Assembly (NCBI RefSeq): GCF_004360225.1
Contig: NZ_SNUA01000008.1
Location: 1 to 64,000, forward strand
Source of the DNA: Alcanivorax sp. 24
GTDB taxonomy: Bacteria; Pseudomonadota; Gammaproteobacteria; Pseudomonadales; Alcanivoracaceae
DNA: 64,000 bases
Direction: 5' to 3'
Part shown: piece after piece, positions 1 through 7,846 of the stretch
How the letters are laid out: every line of letters begins with the position of its first letter
Position numbering within the stretch: the stretch's first letter is position 1
Program-made: the position numbers and the translations under genes
The notes under the pieces: generated by a model
What the model was told of the DNA's origin: nothing
The model's database searches: none
What the model saw: the letters and a program-made list of their open reading frames with translations, nothing else

Positions 1-166
1 CGTGGATCAGCACCTTCATGCGGTTGCCCCGGCGGTTGGCGAACAAGTAAGCCTGGTGCGGCTTCGCCGCACCGAACACCTGGATCACCCGGGCCAGGGC
101 CTTGTCCGGCCCGGCGCGCATGTCCAGTGGCGCGGTGGCCAGCCAGATCTCGTCGATGCGGATCAT
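1..166 (-). CDS. tnpB: IS66-family TnpB (Orf2), partial at window edge
   Basis: The reverse strand from an ATG at 166 reads as the N-terminus of the IS66 accessory protein TnpB, with the family pattern MRAGPDK near residues 16-22 and YLFANRRGNRMKVL near residues 40-53. The start overlaps the stop of the upstream tnpA by four bases (ATGA), the usual translational coupling in IS66 elements. The frame is open to the window edge, so the rest of tnpB and the large transposase tnpC must lie outside. TnpB is needed for IS66 transposition, but its biochemical role is not settled. Confidence 0.9.
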   Translation of the reverse strand, partial: MIRIDEIWLATAPLDMRAGPDKALARVIQVFGAAKPHQAYLFANRRGNRMKVLIH

Positions 167-546
167 CGCAGCAGCTCGCGTAACAGGGCCAGGCACTGAT
201 GGGCCTGCTCGGCGGGCCATTCCACGATGACCGGTCCGCCGGAGCGGGGCACTTCAATGCGGATGCGGTTACCCGACTCCTTGGCGCAAGACCGGTCAGG
301 AGGGCTCGACGCCACCGGTACCGCCAAGGGCATAAACGCGGGTGACGTTATTGTCTGGCCGGCTTGCTCGGCTTCACGGATCCAGCGGCGGACCAGGTTG
401 GCGTTGAGTTGGTTGTCCAGGGCGATCCGGGAGACGGACACGCCCGGTTCCTGACAGGCGGCCACGATGTGCGCCTTGAACTCACGGGAGAAGTGACGGC
501 GACGTCGCGGTTGAGGTTGGGGCTGAGATACGCTTAACGGGTCCAT
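163..546 (-). CDS. tnpA: IS66-family TnpA (Orf1), helix-turn-helix protein
   Basis: This 127-aa protein has the IS66 TnpA layout: a basic N-terminus (RRRRHFSREFKAHIVAAC, residues 14-31), then a transposase-type helix-turn-helix (VSRIALDNQLNANLVRRWI), and a C-terminal half ending in the typical WPAEQAHQCLALLRELLR. It likely binds the element ends. It is coupled to tnpB by the ATGA overlap. A 12-bp inverted repeat just upstream (549-580) lies in its leader, and the element end lies at about 628. The gene looks intact; whether the element is active depends on sequence outside the window. Confidence 0.9.
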   Translation of the reverse strand: MDPLSVSQPQPQPRRRRHFSREFKAHIVAACQEPGVSVSRIALDNQLNANLVRRWIREAEQAGQTITSPAFMPLAVPVASSPPDRSCAKESGNRIRIEVPRSGGPVIVEWPAEQAHQCLALLRELLR

Positions 547-548
547 CG

Positions 549-580
549 ATAGTGTCCACTAAGAAATAAGTGGACACTAT
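549..580. repeat. 12-bp perfect inverted repeat in IS66 leader
   Basis: The arms ATAGTGTCCACT (549-560) and AGTGGACACTAT (569-580) flank an 8-base AT-rich spacer directly upstream of IS66 tnpA. It could be a transposase or host-factor operator, or an RNA hairpin limiting expression read in from outside. It is internal to the element rather than its terminus. Confidence 0.6.
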
Positions 581-606
581 CGTGAAGGCCGCAACCGTCG
601 ACTCAA

Positions 607-628
607 GATGGGGTCGCCGGACGCTTAC
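607..628. repeat. IS66 terminal inverted repeat (tnpA-side end)
   Basis: On the minus strand this reads GTAAGCGTCCGGCGACCCC, the GTAAGCG-type terminus typical of IS66 elements. The IS481 reading frame stops matching its family exactly here, so 628/629 is taken as the insertion junction. IS66 elements duplicate 8 bp of target; the adjacent bases 629-636 (GATGCTGC) are the candidate duplication, but the other end is outside the window. Confidence 0.75.
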
Positions 629-958
629 GATGCTGCGGACACCACTGGCAGAGACAAAGACCCCACGTTTGCGCAGTTCGTTGGAGACCCTGACCTGCCC
701 ATGAGCGGGCTCTTCCAGGGCATACTGGGTGACCGCCTCTTCCACGTGAGGTTCTACCCGGTTCTTGGGATTGGGAGTGCGTCGCGTCTTCTCCAGAAGG
801 GCATCAACGCCACCTTCCTCGACCGCTTCCTTGTAGCGGTAAAAGGTGTCTCTCGACACGCCCATCATCTTGCAGGCCTTGGAGACGTTACCAAGCTCGT
901 CGGCCAGGTTCAGCAGGCCAACCTTGTGTCGGATGATACGATCATTACTATGGAGCAT
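629..958 (-). pseudogene. IS481-family transposase, N-terminal fragment interrupted by IS66
   Basis: The protein begins MLHSNDRIIRHKVGLLNLA and continues with a helix-turn-helix (VSKACKMMGVSRDTFYRY) and the segment GQVRVSNELRKRGVFVSASG, the N-terminal part of IS481-type transposases. After GVRSI the family sequence stops and the frame runs into the IS66 terminus at 628. The DDE catalytic domain is missing, so the gene cannot encode an active transposase. A long imperfect hairpin at 960-1018 sits over the leader. The reading frame continues to 482 only by chance through IS66 DNA. Confidence 0.85.
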
Positions 959-959
959 G

Positions 960-1018
960 AGGGTTACCTTTTGGTTCTGGTTTCAGGTTTAGGCACCTTC
1001 ATCAGAACCGGTAACCCT
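960..1018. repeat. Long inverted repeat in IS481 leader
   Basis: The outer arms AGGGTTACC (960-968) and GGTAACCCT (1010-1018) are perfect complements, and inner segments (GGTTCTG / CAGAACC) also pair. It ends immediately before the IS481 transposase start. Such leader hairpins often keep IS transcripts entering from outside from being translated; that role is inferred. Confidence 0.55.
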
Positions 1019-1064
1019 CTCTTTTTCAAAGGGATCTGTCAGATTTGGTCTGAACTACTCCAAC

Positions 1065-1781
1065 TCATGCAGATCCAACCATTCGTGCCGTGCCGTGCCG
1101 TGCCGTGCCGTGCCGTGCCGTGCCGTGCCGTGCCGTTCGGTTGAACCGCTCAATGTACGCGTTCTGGGTCGGTTTGCCTGGCTGGATGTAGATCAGTGTA
1201 ATCCGCTTCCTGTTGGCCCACTCCACCAGCGCCTGCGAGATATATTCCGGGCCGTTATCACAGCGCAGGGCGGCGGGCTTCCCTCGCCATTCGATGATCT
1301 GGTCAAGCGCACGTATCACTCGTTGTGCAGGCAGTGACAGGTCAACTTCAATACCGAGCCCTTCGCGATTGTAGTCGTCGAGCACATTGAATGTTCTCAA
1401 CGACTTGCCGCTGACCAGCTGGTCGCCCATGAAATCCATCGACCAGACCTGATTCGGCGCCGTCGGCACCGCCAATTCGCCGGGATAACCCCGCTTGATT
1501 CGCCGCCGGGGCTTGATCCGTAGGTTAAGCTCCAGCTCCCGGTAGATCCGATACACCCGCTTGTGGTTCCAGGCATAGCCTTTCACGTTACGTAAATACA
1601 GGAAACATAACCCGAATCCCCAGCGCTTGTGGGCCTGCGTGAGCTTAAGCAGCCCGTCCGCAATCAGGGCGTTTTCGCCGCTGAGCTTTGCCTGGTAGCG
1701 GTAGCAGGTTTCACTAATGCCGTACACCACACAGGCGAGCCGGACACTGATACCGTGCTTGGCGACGCCCTTCATGGCCAT
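1065..1781 (-). pseudogene. IS3-family (IS407-like) OrfB transposase, C-terminally truncated
   Basis: This reads as the IS3 DDE transposase: SMDFMGD with D116, the LRCDNGPEY motif with D175, and NAYIERFNRT with E211, so the full catalytic triad is visible. Directly after FNRT the family sequence ends and the frame enters ten tandem TGCCG units, giving a TARHG-repeat tail and a stop 24 codons later. The usual C-terminal 50 or so residues are missing. The upstream OrfA survives only as a C-terminal remnant. The copy is therefore dead at both ends unless the tail proves functional. Confidence 0.85.
1086..1135. repeat. Pentanucleotide tandem repeat, (TGCCG)x10
   Basis: Ten uninterrupted copies of TGCCG lie at the junction between the IS481 leader and the truncated IS3 transposase. 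Three units (15 bp) encode five residues, hence the repeating TARHG tail of the OrfB frame. Each single-unit gain or loss shifts the frame, so the tract should be prone to slippage. Confidence 0.95.
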
Positions 1782-1801
1782 CTCCCGGCGTTGAGACGGC
1801 C

Positions 1802-1921
1802 TTACAGCTTTCCCTCCAGGGCTTCTTGGCGCAGCTCCGCTTTGAGGCGCTCCTCAGCATATATCTTCTTCAGACGGGCGTTCTCGGCCTCCAGGTCCTT
1901 CAGTCGCTTCAAGGGCTGGTA
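1802..1921 (-). pseudogene. IS3-family OrfA, C-terminal remnant
   Basis: The reverse strand carries PLKRLKDLEAENARLKKIYA followed by EERLKAELRQEALEGKL and a TAA at 1802-1804. This is the leucine-zipper and C-terminal part of an IS3/IS407 OrfA. It has no start or N-terminal helix-turn-helix; its upstream edge at about 1921 coincides with the 3' end of the neighbouring hydrolase gene, marking a deletion or insertion junction. Confidence 0.8.
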
Positions 1922-3624
1922 AGGGCTGGAAAGGCAGTCCCTCCGGGTGATTCCTCGGGAGAAGAAAGTTCGAGCAGTTCAGTTAAAAACGCTTTCCAGA
2001 CCTTGTAGATCATAAAACGCCCCTGGTCCGGGAAGCTGCGAAAACTGACGTTGGGCAGGCTCGCGGCCAGGCCACGGGCACTGCCGATGGAGATGATGCG
2101 GTCGTCTTCTCCGTGCCAGTAGGTGACAGGCACGCTGATCTGGCTGAGATCCACATACCAGGGGTGCTGCATACGCAGATACTCATCAATGATGATGCGG
2201 GCGCCCTGGAAGTGACTGAGCTTCATGCGCTCGATCAGCCGGGCCAGCAGGTCCGGGTTTCCGAGTACGGCCTGGTCTTCGGGGCACAGGGATTTGGCCA
2301 GACGTGAGAAATACTTTTCCGGCGAGCGCTGCATTCCGCGCAGGGCGAGCCGTCCGACCAATACGAACAGACGTGGATCCTTACGGAAGATACGCAGGAA
2401 CATGGCGTGGATAGGGTCAAGCTTATCCAGTTCGAAGTGTTCGATCGGAACAGTACTGGACAGCAGTCCCAGTCGATCAAACAGATCCGGATCCATAGCG
2501 GCTGAGCACAGTGCATAGGGCCCGCCGCCGCAGTAGGCCGCCATCGGTGGTCGTTCGATATCGAGATGGCGGCATAGCGCGCGGATATCCGGACTGAAAT
2601 CCCGGAACTCCATCTCCGGCCGTGCGGTTGAAAGGCCGTAACCGGGCCTTACGATCAGTATCATGCGCAGACCCTGTTCGCGATACCAGGTTTCGAACAG
2701 GCGGTGGTCGGGGAGTGCGCCACCGAGGTTATCCAATGTCAGCACCGGCCGCCCGGTTGGATCACCGTACTCGAACCAGCTCAACACGCGGCCGTCGGTC
2801 AGGGTCATGGTGCGCTCCGGTATTGGTGACGTAGCCCCGGGCGGTGCGGTCTGCACCAGAGCATGCCCCATCGCCTGGCTTACCAATTGTACCTGGCTGT
2901 TGACGTCCAGCTTTGCCATGGCGGACTTGATCTGGGCGCGAGCGGTGTGAACGCTGATCGACAGCAATGCCGCGCTTTGATTGAGATTGCCGATCTTACA
3001 CAGCAGGTGAAGAAGGCGGGATTCCGCGTGAGTTATGGGGAAAATGGCTTTCAAGGATTCAGGAGAGGGAGTCACTACATTCTGACCCGCCAATACCCAG
3101 ACAATAGTCCGCACCCGGCTAATGGTGCCCCCGGCGTCGGACTTCTTCACTGGCAGACAGAGCAGGGTCACCGCGGCGTGTCGTGAAGTGAGCAGTTGAG
3201 TATGCCGGCCGCCCGCGCGGTCATTGACCCGCTTCAATGACTGCTTCAGTTCCCGGTCGGCGACGCGTAGTTGGCCATCGGGGAGCAAGGTTATCGGCTC
3301 CCGGGTGAGCGTCTGACGCGCCGCCAGGTTGCATTCCATTACATGCATTTCCTGGTCGAGCATCAGCATTGGCCAGGGCATTCGGTCATACATGGTATTG
3401 AGGAGCTGTGTGCGGTCCTCAAGAGCATGCATATAGGAGCTGCCGCGTACCGCCCGTTCAAGGTGCCCGATCAACCGTTCCACATGAACGGGCGCATCGG
3501 GGGTATCCTTTGGCGGCGTGATGTAGGTCCAGCCGGTAATGGTGTCCAGCAGTTCCACCCAATCGTCGGGGGACAAGGCTGTTTCATAGATCTTGCCAAT
3601 CAGATCGTCATTATCATCCTGCAA
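1909..3624 (-). CDS. LuxR-type HTH / alpha-beta hydrolase fusion regulator
   Basis: This 571-aa protein has an N-terminal PAS-like half (residues 1-185), a LuxR-type helix-turn-helix (about 190-255, NQSAALLSISVHTARAQIKS) and an alpha/beta hydrolase fold (about 270-555). The nucleophile elbow reads AYCGGG with Cys365 at the usual Ser position. The acid is Asp508 (WHGEDDR). The expected His before FxIY is Arg536 (QGRF). The hydrolase part may therefore bind a ligand instead of hydrolysing it, making this a one-component sensor; that is inference. The last residues overlap the IS3 remnant, so the native C-terminus may have been altered. Fusions of HTH and hydrolase domains exist in other proteobacteria; no specific target is evident here. 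Confidence 0.75.
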   Translation of the reverse strand: MQDDNDDLIGKIYETALSPDDWVELLDTITGWTYITPPKDTPDAPVHVERLIGHLERAVRGSSYMHALEDRTQLLNTMYDRMPWPMLMLDQEMHVMECNLAARQTLTREPITLLPDGQLRVADRELKQSLKRVNDRAGGRHTQLLTSRHAAVTLLCLPVKKSDAGGTISRVRTIVWVLAGQNVVTPSPESLKAIFPITHAESRLLHLLCKIGNLNQSAALLSISVHTARAQIKSAMAKLDVNSQVQLVSQAMGHALVQTAPPGATSPIPERTMTLTDGRVLSWFEYGDPTGRPVLTLDNLGGALPDHRLFETWYREQGLRMILIVRPGYGLSTARPEMEFRDFSPDIRALCRHLDIERPPMAAYCGGGPYALCSAAMDPDLFDRLGLLSSTVPIEHFELDKLDPIHAMFLRIFRKDPRLFVLVGRLALRGMQRSPEKYFSRLAKSLCPEDQAVLGNPDLLARLIERMKLSHFQGARIIIDEYLRMQHPWYVDLSQISVPVTYWHGEDDRIISIGSARGLAASLPNVSFRSFPDQGRFMIYKVWKAFLTELLELSSPEESPGGTAFPALTSP

Positions 3625-3688
3625 GACAGAGGCCCCGGGCTCGGCGAAATATGACCTTGATCATAGAAAGCGTTTGCCTGGGGCGCAA

Positions 3689-3715
3689 CGAAAACGACCC
3701 CGGCGGAGCGGGGTC
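3689..3715 (-). terminator. Rho-independent terminator of the 3736-5745 lipoprotein gene
   Basis: On the minus strand GACCCCG-CTCCGC-CGGGGTC forms a strong hairpin (3696-3715) followed by GTTTTCG. It lies 20 bases past the lipoprotein stop codon and separates it from the downstream fusion regulator. Confidence 0.8.
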
Positions 3716-3735
3716 GGAAATAGCCTGCTGGCTTG

Positions 3736-5745
3736 TTACTGTATGCCGGGAGCGTCTTCCGTGACATCGACCAGGACCACCAGGCCGAGTTCATTGGGAT
3801 CGCCATCATCGGGTACCCAACGGGTGGTGAATACGCCCAGGCTGGCATCCTGGTTGAAGAACCCTTCCATGAGGTTATGACCGTCTTCGTCGTTGAGGGT
3901 CAGTGTTGTGGCGCCCTGGGCGTCGACGCTCACGGCCACGGGTTGATTGATGCTGTCCTGCTCCACGGAAAGATCACCGCCGAGGCCGCTTTTTTCCACC
4001 ACGGTAAAGTGGCCGTCCAGGGTGCCGGCGGTGGCACTGTTCAGGTTGATGTAGCTGTTGAACCGGCTGTTGATCATCTCAATATCACTGGTTCCGTTAC
4101 CGGCTCCCTCCAGTGACACGGACAACAACATCAAACGGTATCGCTTACCGGCGATATCCGGGGTGCTTTCCGGTAGTTTCACCATCAGAGTTTTGTTGAA
4201 TTCCGCCCAGAGCGTGTCGTTGTTTTCGGTTTCCGCGAAGGCGATGAAGTCGAAGCTGTCGTTGATGAATCCATCGGTGGCCGTCGGCTGCCCTTGTTCG
4301 CTGCCCGCTGAAACAATATCCCCTTGGGCGGAGATGACAATCGGCTCTCCCGTGGAGCCGGTTTCGGATAGGGCCATGTAGGTGCCGCCGCTGCTTTCCA
4401 GCCCGACCCGGTGTCCCGTGCCGTCGCCTTGGTCGAAGGTGCCGTCGCCGTTGAAAGTGACGCGGCTGACTTCAGTCTGCAGCTCGATAACACCGGACTG
4501 CACGTAGGTCTCCATGAAAACCCGCCCGAAGGTGCCGTTAAGATCGGAACTCTCCATGGACGAGGGGGAGCGTGCGAAGACCTCCAGGGCCCGAAACGCC
4601 TCGTCTCCTTTCCGGTCATTGGGGTTCAACGCATCCGGTTGCTGATCACCATTGGTGTCGGTAGTGCCATAGCGCACCGCGGCTTCCTGGGAAAGCAGGA
4701 AAAACAGGCCCTTCTCCTTCACTTTCTGCAGGTTGTAGACCATTGCGGGGTAGCGAAAGGCGTAATCACCGTTCACGCTTTCTTCGAAGGGGCCCTCTAT
4801 GGTGAGAAGGCCGGAATGACTCAAGGTGCCAGAGAGAGCTTCACTATCCTCGATGCCGGTTTCATAGAACAGTGAAGCGGTTGCCACACTGGAGCCGGAG
4901 AAGTTGGAATAGGCATTCTCTTCGGTCTCTAGCGTGATTGACACGATATTGCCGCCGCCGTCGGCGAAACTGAATTCGCTTAACCAGAGATCATTGGCGA
5001 AGGTGCCGAAGTTGTCATTGTCGCTGTCATGCAACCCCAGGCCGAAGGCGGAGCTGCGATAATTGCCGGTAACGCCGCTGGCATCGCCTGGTTGGCTGTT
5101 GATGGCCGCGACCTGCTGTTCCACGAACTCACCCACTTCCAGGTCCAGTTTGGAAAGCATGTCACTGAGATCGTTGCCAGCGGTGAGGTCGAACGTATCC
5201 ACCTTGCCTTTTAATGTCACCACTTCGGAGACGGTCAGTTGGTCAAGATCCACGCCTTGTTCAATAAATTTTCTCAGCACGAATTCGGATACCGGATTGA
5301 TGTCCACCATTCGGTCGACCACCTGGGCGCGCATCTGAGCACCGGATCCCGTGATACGCACGAGCAGATTGCCTGCCAGGTTCACGTCTTGTGGCAGGGG
5401 CAAAGTGTAATCCCCGCTGATCGAGGTAACCGTTTCCGCAAGCACGTCGCCCACCGGATTGCCCTCGTCGTCGATTCGCAGAAGCTGGACGGTGGCGCCT
5501 GCCACCGGGTCAAGACCGGTGATCGCCGCGTTGGCGGGGGAAATCAGCAGGTTCAGGGCGATCTCCAGAAAGCCCGGTTGAGGGTGAATGGCCACCGCGC
5601 CAGTTGGAGCGGTGGCGGTACCGTTGATGCTCAGGCCGCTATCGCCATCCCCGGCGCCGCCGCCGGAAGAGGAGGAGCCACCGCACCCGGAAACAAGTGT
5701 GGCCGATGCCACCGAAGCAATCAGGAGTAAGGTCGTTTTTTTCAT
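3736..5745 (-). CDS. Large predicted outer-membrane lipoprotein, unknown function
   Basis: The N-terminus MKKTTLLLIASVASATLVSGC is a lipoprotein signal with the lipidated Cys at 21, followed by a Gly/Ser/Asp-rich linker (GGSSSSGGGAGDGDSG). Residues about 75-130 (AGATVQLLRIDDEG, SGDYTLPL) resemble a carboxypeptidase-regulatory-like beta-sandwich. The rest (to 669) looks like beta-rich repeats with Asp/Asn-rich turns (DSDNDNF, DTNGDQQPDALNP) that could bind calcium. No catalytic motif was recognised. It is transcribed alone, with its own terminator downstream. Surface or periplasmic location is inferred from the signal. Confidence 0.7.
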   Translation of the reverse strand: MKKTTLLLIASVASATLVSGCGGSSSSGGGAGDGDSGLSINGTATAPTGAVAIHPQPGFLEIALNLLISPANAAITGLDPVAGATVQLLRIDDEGNPVGDVLAETVTSISGDYTLPLPQDVNLAGNLLVRITGSGAQMRAQVVDRMVDINPVSEFVLRKFIEQGVDLDQLTVSEVVTLKGKVDTFDLTAGNDLSDMLSKLDLEVGEFVEQQVAAINSQPGDASGVTGNYRSSAFGLGLHDSDNDNFGTFANDLWLSEFSFADGGGNIVSITLETEENAYSNFSGSSVATASLFYETGIEDSEALSGTLSHSGLLTIEGPFEESVNGDYAFRYPAMVYNLQKVKEKGLFFLLSQEAAVRYGTTDTNGDQQPDALNPNDRKGDEAFRALEVFARSPSSMESSDLNGTFGRVFMETYVQSGVIELQTEVSRVTFNGDGTFDQGDGTGHRVGLESSGGTYMALSETGSTGEPIVISAQGDIVSAGSEQGQPTATDGFINDSFDFIAFAETENNDTLWAEFNKTLMVKLPESTPDIAGKRYRLMLLSVSLEGAGNGTSDIEMINSRFNSYINLNSATAGTLDGHFTVVEKSGLGGDLSVEQDSINQPVAVSVDAQGATTLTLNDEDGHNLMEGFFNQDASLGVFTTRWVPDDGDPNELGLVVLVDVTEDAPGIQ

Positions 5746-5820
5746 CGTCGTTCCACCAGTCCCAAATCAGAGTCTCTTGAGTGTAGGGAGTCGGTAGAGC
5801 GCGCACATACCCCATATGGG

Positions 5821-6729
5821 TTATCGGTGGATTCCACCGGGGCCAGAGCCTGTGTCCCGGATGCCGACGGCTTTGATCACCGAGACCATATCCGTTTCCC
5901 CCAGGCCCATGGCTTCGGTATTGGCGTAGAGAGCAAGACAGATATCCATCAGCGGGGAGGCGATGCCGGCGGCCCGTGCTGATTCCACCACCAAACGATT
6001 GTTCTTCAGCACATCGGTGATGCCTGCCTGCCGTTCAAAGTTGTGTTGCAGCAGTTTGGTCATTTTGCTGCGGGAGACGTCACTGGCCATGGGGCCCGCA
6101 TCAAGAATCGCCGCGAAACACGCCATGTCCAACCGGTGCCGTTGTGCGAAATGGGTGGCTTCGGCAAGCCCGGTGACCAGCGTGATGAGGAAGGTGTTGA
6201 TCGCCAGCTTCATACGCAAGGCGCCAGGCACCGGGCCGCAGTCGAAACTTTCATGACACATCGCCGCGAGGAGTGGACGGGCCGCCTCGACGTCCTCTTC
6301 TCTACCCGCGAGCATAGCCACCAGCCGGCCGGCTTGTGCCGGTTGGCGCGAACCGGAGACGGGCGCTTCAACATAGCGACCGCCCGAGGCCTGGATATCG
6401 GTGGCGAGCGAGGGGGAGTATTCCGGGGGAACGGTGGACATATTGACGATCGTGCGGGCCGCGACGCGCTTGGGGAACTCCGGCTCGTTGCGGGCCAGCA
6501 CCGCGTCGATGGCGCCGCCGTCGGTCAGCATCAGAATGATCGTGCCGCATTGATGATACAGATCCCGTATGTCCTTCATCGCCGTGGCGCCGGCGGCGAC
6601 CAAGCGTGGGTACTTCGTCGTCGATCGGCTCCAGACCCGCAGCGGGATGCCTGCCGTTGCCAGATTCAAGGCCATGGGTTCGCCCATGGTGCCCAGGCCG
6701 ATAAAGCCGATGGGAGGGGAGACCGCCAT
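5821..6729 (-). CDS. NAD(P)-dependent beta-hydroxyacid dehydrogenase (3-hydroxyisobutyrate dehydrogenase family)
   Basis: The 302-aa protein starts with a Rossmann motif (GFIGLGTMGEPMA, residues 8-20) and has the family substrate-binding segment EAPVSGSRQPAQAGRL (about 121-136). The catalytic lysine is Lys174 in RMKLAIN. Members oxidise 3-hydroxyisobutyrate, tartronate semialdehyde or related beta-hydroxyacids, or reduce glyoxylate or succinic semialdehyde; the true substrate cannot be read here. A LysR-type regulator is divergently transcribed 138 bp away and is the likely controller. Confidence 0.85.
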   Translation of the reverse strand: MAVSPPIGFIGLGTMGEPMALNLATAGIPLRVWSRSTTKYPRLVAAGATAMKDIRDLYHQCGTIILMLTDGGAIDAVLARNEPEFPKRVAARTIVNMSTVPPEYSPSLATDIQASGGRYVEAPVSGSRQPAQAGRLVAMLAGREEDVEAARPLLAAMCHESFDCGPVPGALRMKLAINTFLITLVTGLAEATHFAQRHRLDMACFAAILDAGPMASDVSRSKMTKLLQHNFERQAGITDVLKNNRLVVESARAAGIASPLMDICLALYANTEAMGLGETDMVSVIKAVGIRDTGSGPGGIHR

Positions 6730-6867
6730 ATTTGATTACCCCGATAGCGTTGGATCGGCCGTTGGCGGTCACCATGACCGCCGGCACTGGGCGGTACTGT
6801 AGGAAGCTGATCTTCTTTTGTATATCGAATAATATTAAAGTGAAACTTCAGTAAAACGGGTATGTGA

Positions 6868-7761
6868 GTGGCGGCCAGATTCGATATTGATGCTTTGCGT
6901 ACTTTGGTGGCGGGTACCGATGCCGGCACCTTTGCGCGGGCGGCCGTGCAACTCGGCCGCTCTCAGTCCGCGGTCAGTATGCAGTTGAAGCGCCTCGAAG
7001 AGCAGGCCGGCTTGGTGTTGTTCGAGCGCAAGGGGCGTGGGCTGGTGCTGACCGAGGCTGGCGATGCGCTGCTGCACTACGCCCGCCGCATCGTCGAACT
7101 GCATGATGACGCGGCCAGAGCGCTCGGGGCGGCCACCAGGGCGGCGACGATCCGGGTCGGATTGCCGCAGGATTTTGCCGAGGATGTTCTGCCCGAGGCG
7201 ATGACGCTCTTTGCCCACCAGAATCCGGATGTGCATGTGGAGGTGAGGGCGGGTCGGAACCATGCTCTGGAAGAAGAGGTGCGCGCGGGCAGGCTGGATC
7301 TCGCCATCGCGTTTGCCCGGCCCGGTACCGCGGCGGCGGGGGATTCCCTGGTCGCCATGCCGATGTACTGGTTCAAAGGCACGGAGCCGGTAAGTCGTGC
7401 GGATCCTTCGGCGCCGATTCCCCTGGTGCTCTTTAACCATCCTTGTTTGTTCCGGCAGGCCGCATTACAGGCTCTGGATAAAAAGGGCGTGCCATGGAGA
7501 CTGGCGTTGACAACGCCCAGCCTTCCCGGCGTTTGGGCGGCCTTGCGGTTTGGTCACGGCGTTACGGCTCGAACGGCCCATGCCATTCCGGAAGGCATAT
7601 ACAGGATCGATGATGGCGGCACTCTTTCGTCTCTCCCGCCTCTCCCACCTCTCCCGCCACTAGAACTGCGGATATTCGTCCGCTCTGATTTATCGCGAAC
7701 CGCCGCGCGGTTCAGGGACGTGCTTGCCTCGGTGGTTCAGCGCTTGGCGGGCCATGCATGA
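6868..7761 (+). CDS. LysR-family transcriptional regulator
   Basis: The 297-aa protein has the N-terminal winged helix-turn-helix of LysR regulators (DIDALRTLVAGTDAGTFARA and RSQSAVSMQLKRLEEQ, residues 6-45) and a periplasmic-binding-protein-like effector domain from about residue 90 (IRVGLPQDFAEDVLP). The start is a GTG at 6868; the nearby ATG at 6862 is followed at once by a stop. A run of Leu/Pro codons near the end (SLPPLPPLPPL) is locally repetitive. Divergence from the dehydrogenase suggests it regulates that gene and itself, with an unknown inducer. Confidence 0.9.
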   Translation: MAARFDIDALRTLVAGTDAGTFARAAVQLGRSQSAVSMQLKRLEEQAGLVLFERKGRGLVLTEAGDALLHYARRIVELHDDAARALGAATRAATIRVGLPQDFAEDVLPEAMTLFAHQNPDVHVEVRAGRNHALEEEVRAGRLDLAIAFARPGTAAAGDSLVAMPMYWFKGTEPVSRADPSAPIPLVLFNHPCLFRQAALQALDKKGVPWRLALTTPSLPGVWAALRFGHGVTARTAHAIPEGIYRIDDGGTLSSLPPLPPLPPLELRIFVRSDLSRTAARFRDVLASVVQRLAGHA

Positions 7762-7846
7762 CAGGCCGGATCAGGCGGACGACCGCGAATGCGTGAGAAG
7801 AACAGGGGGCGGGTATTGAGGTGTGTATTCGCTTTTTTAGCGCGTC

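Noticed and set aside
1086-1135. TGCCG tract as a CRISPR or plasmid iteron array
   Set aside because: The units are contiguous 5-mers without spacers and lie inside a broken transposase.
5811-5820. CCCATATGGG palindrome upstream of the large lipoprotein
   Set aside because: Only 10 bp and compatible with chance in a GC-rich window; no regulator to match it to.
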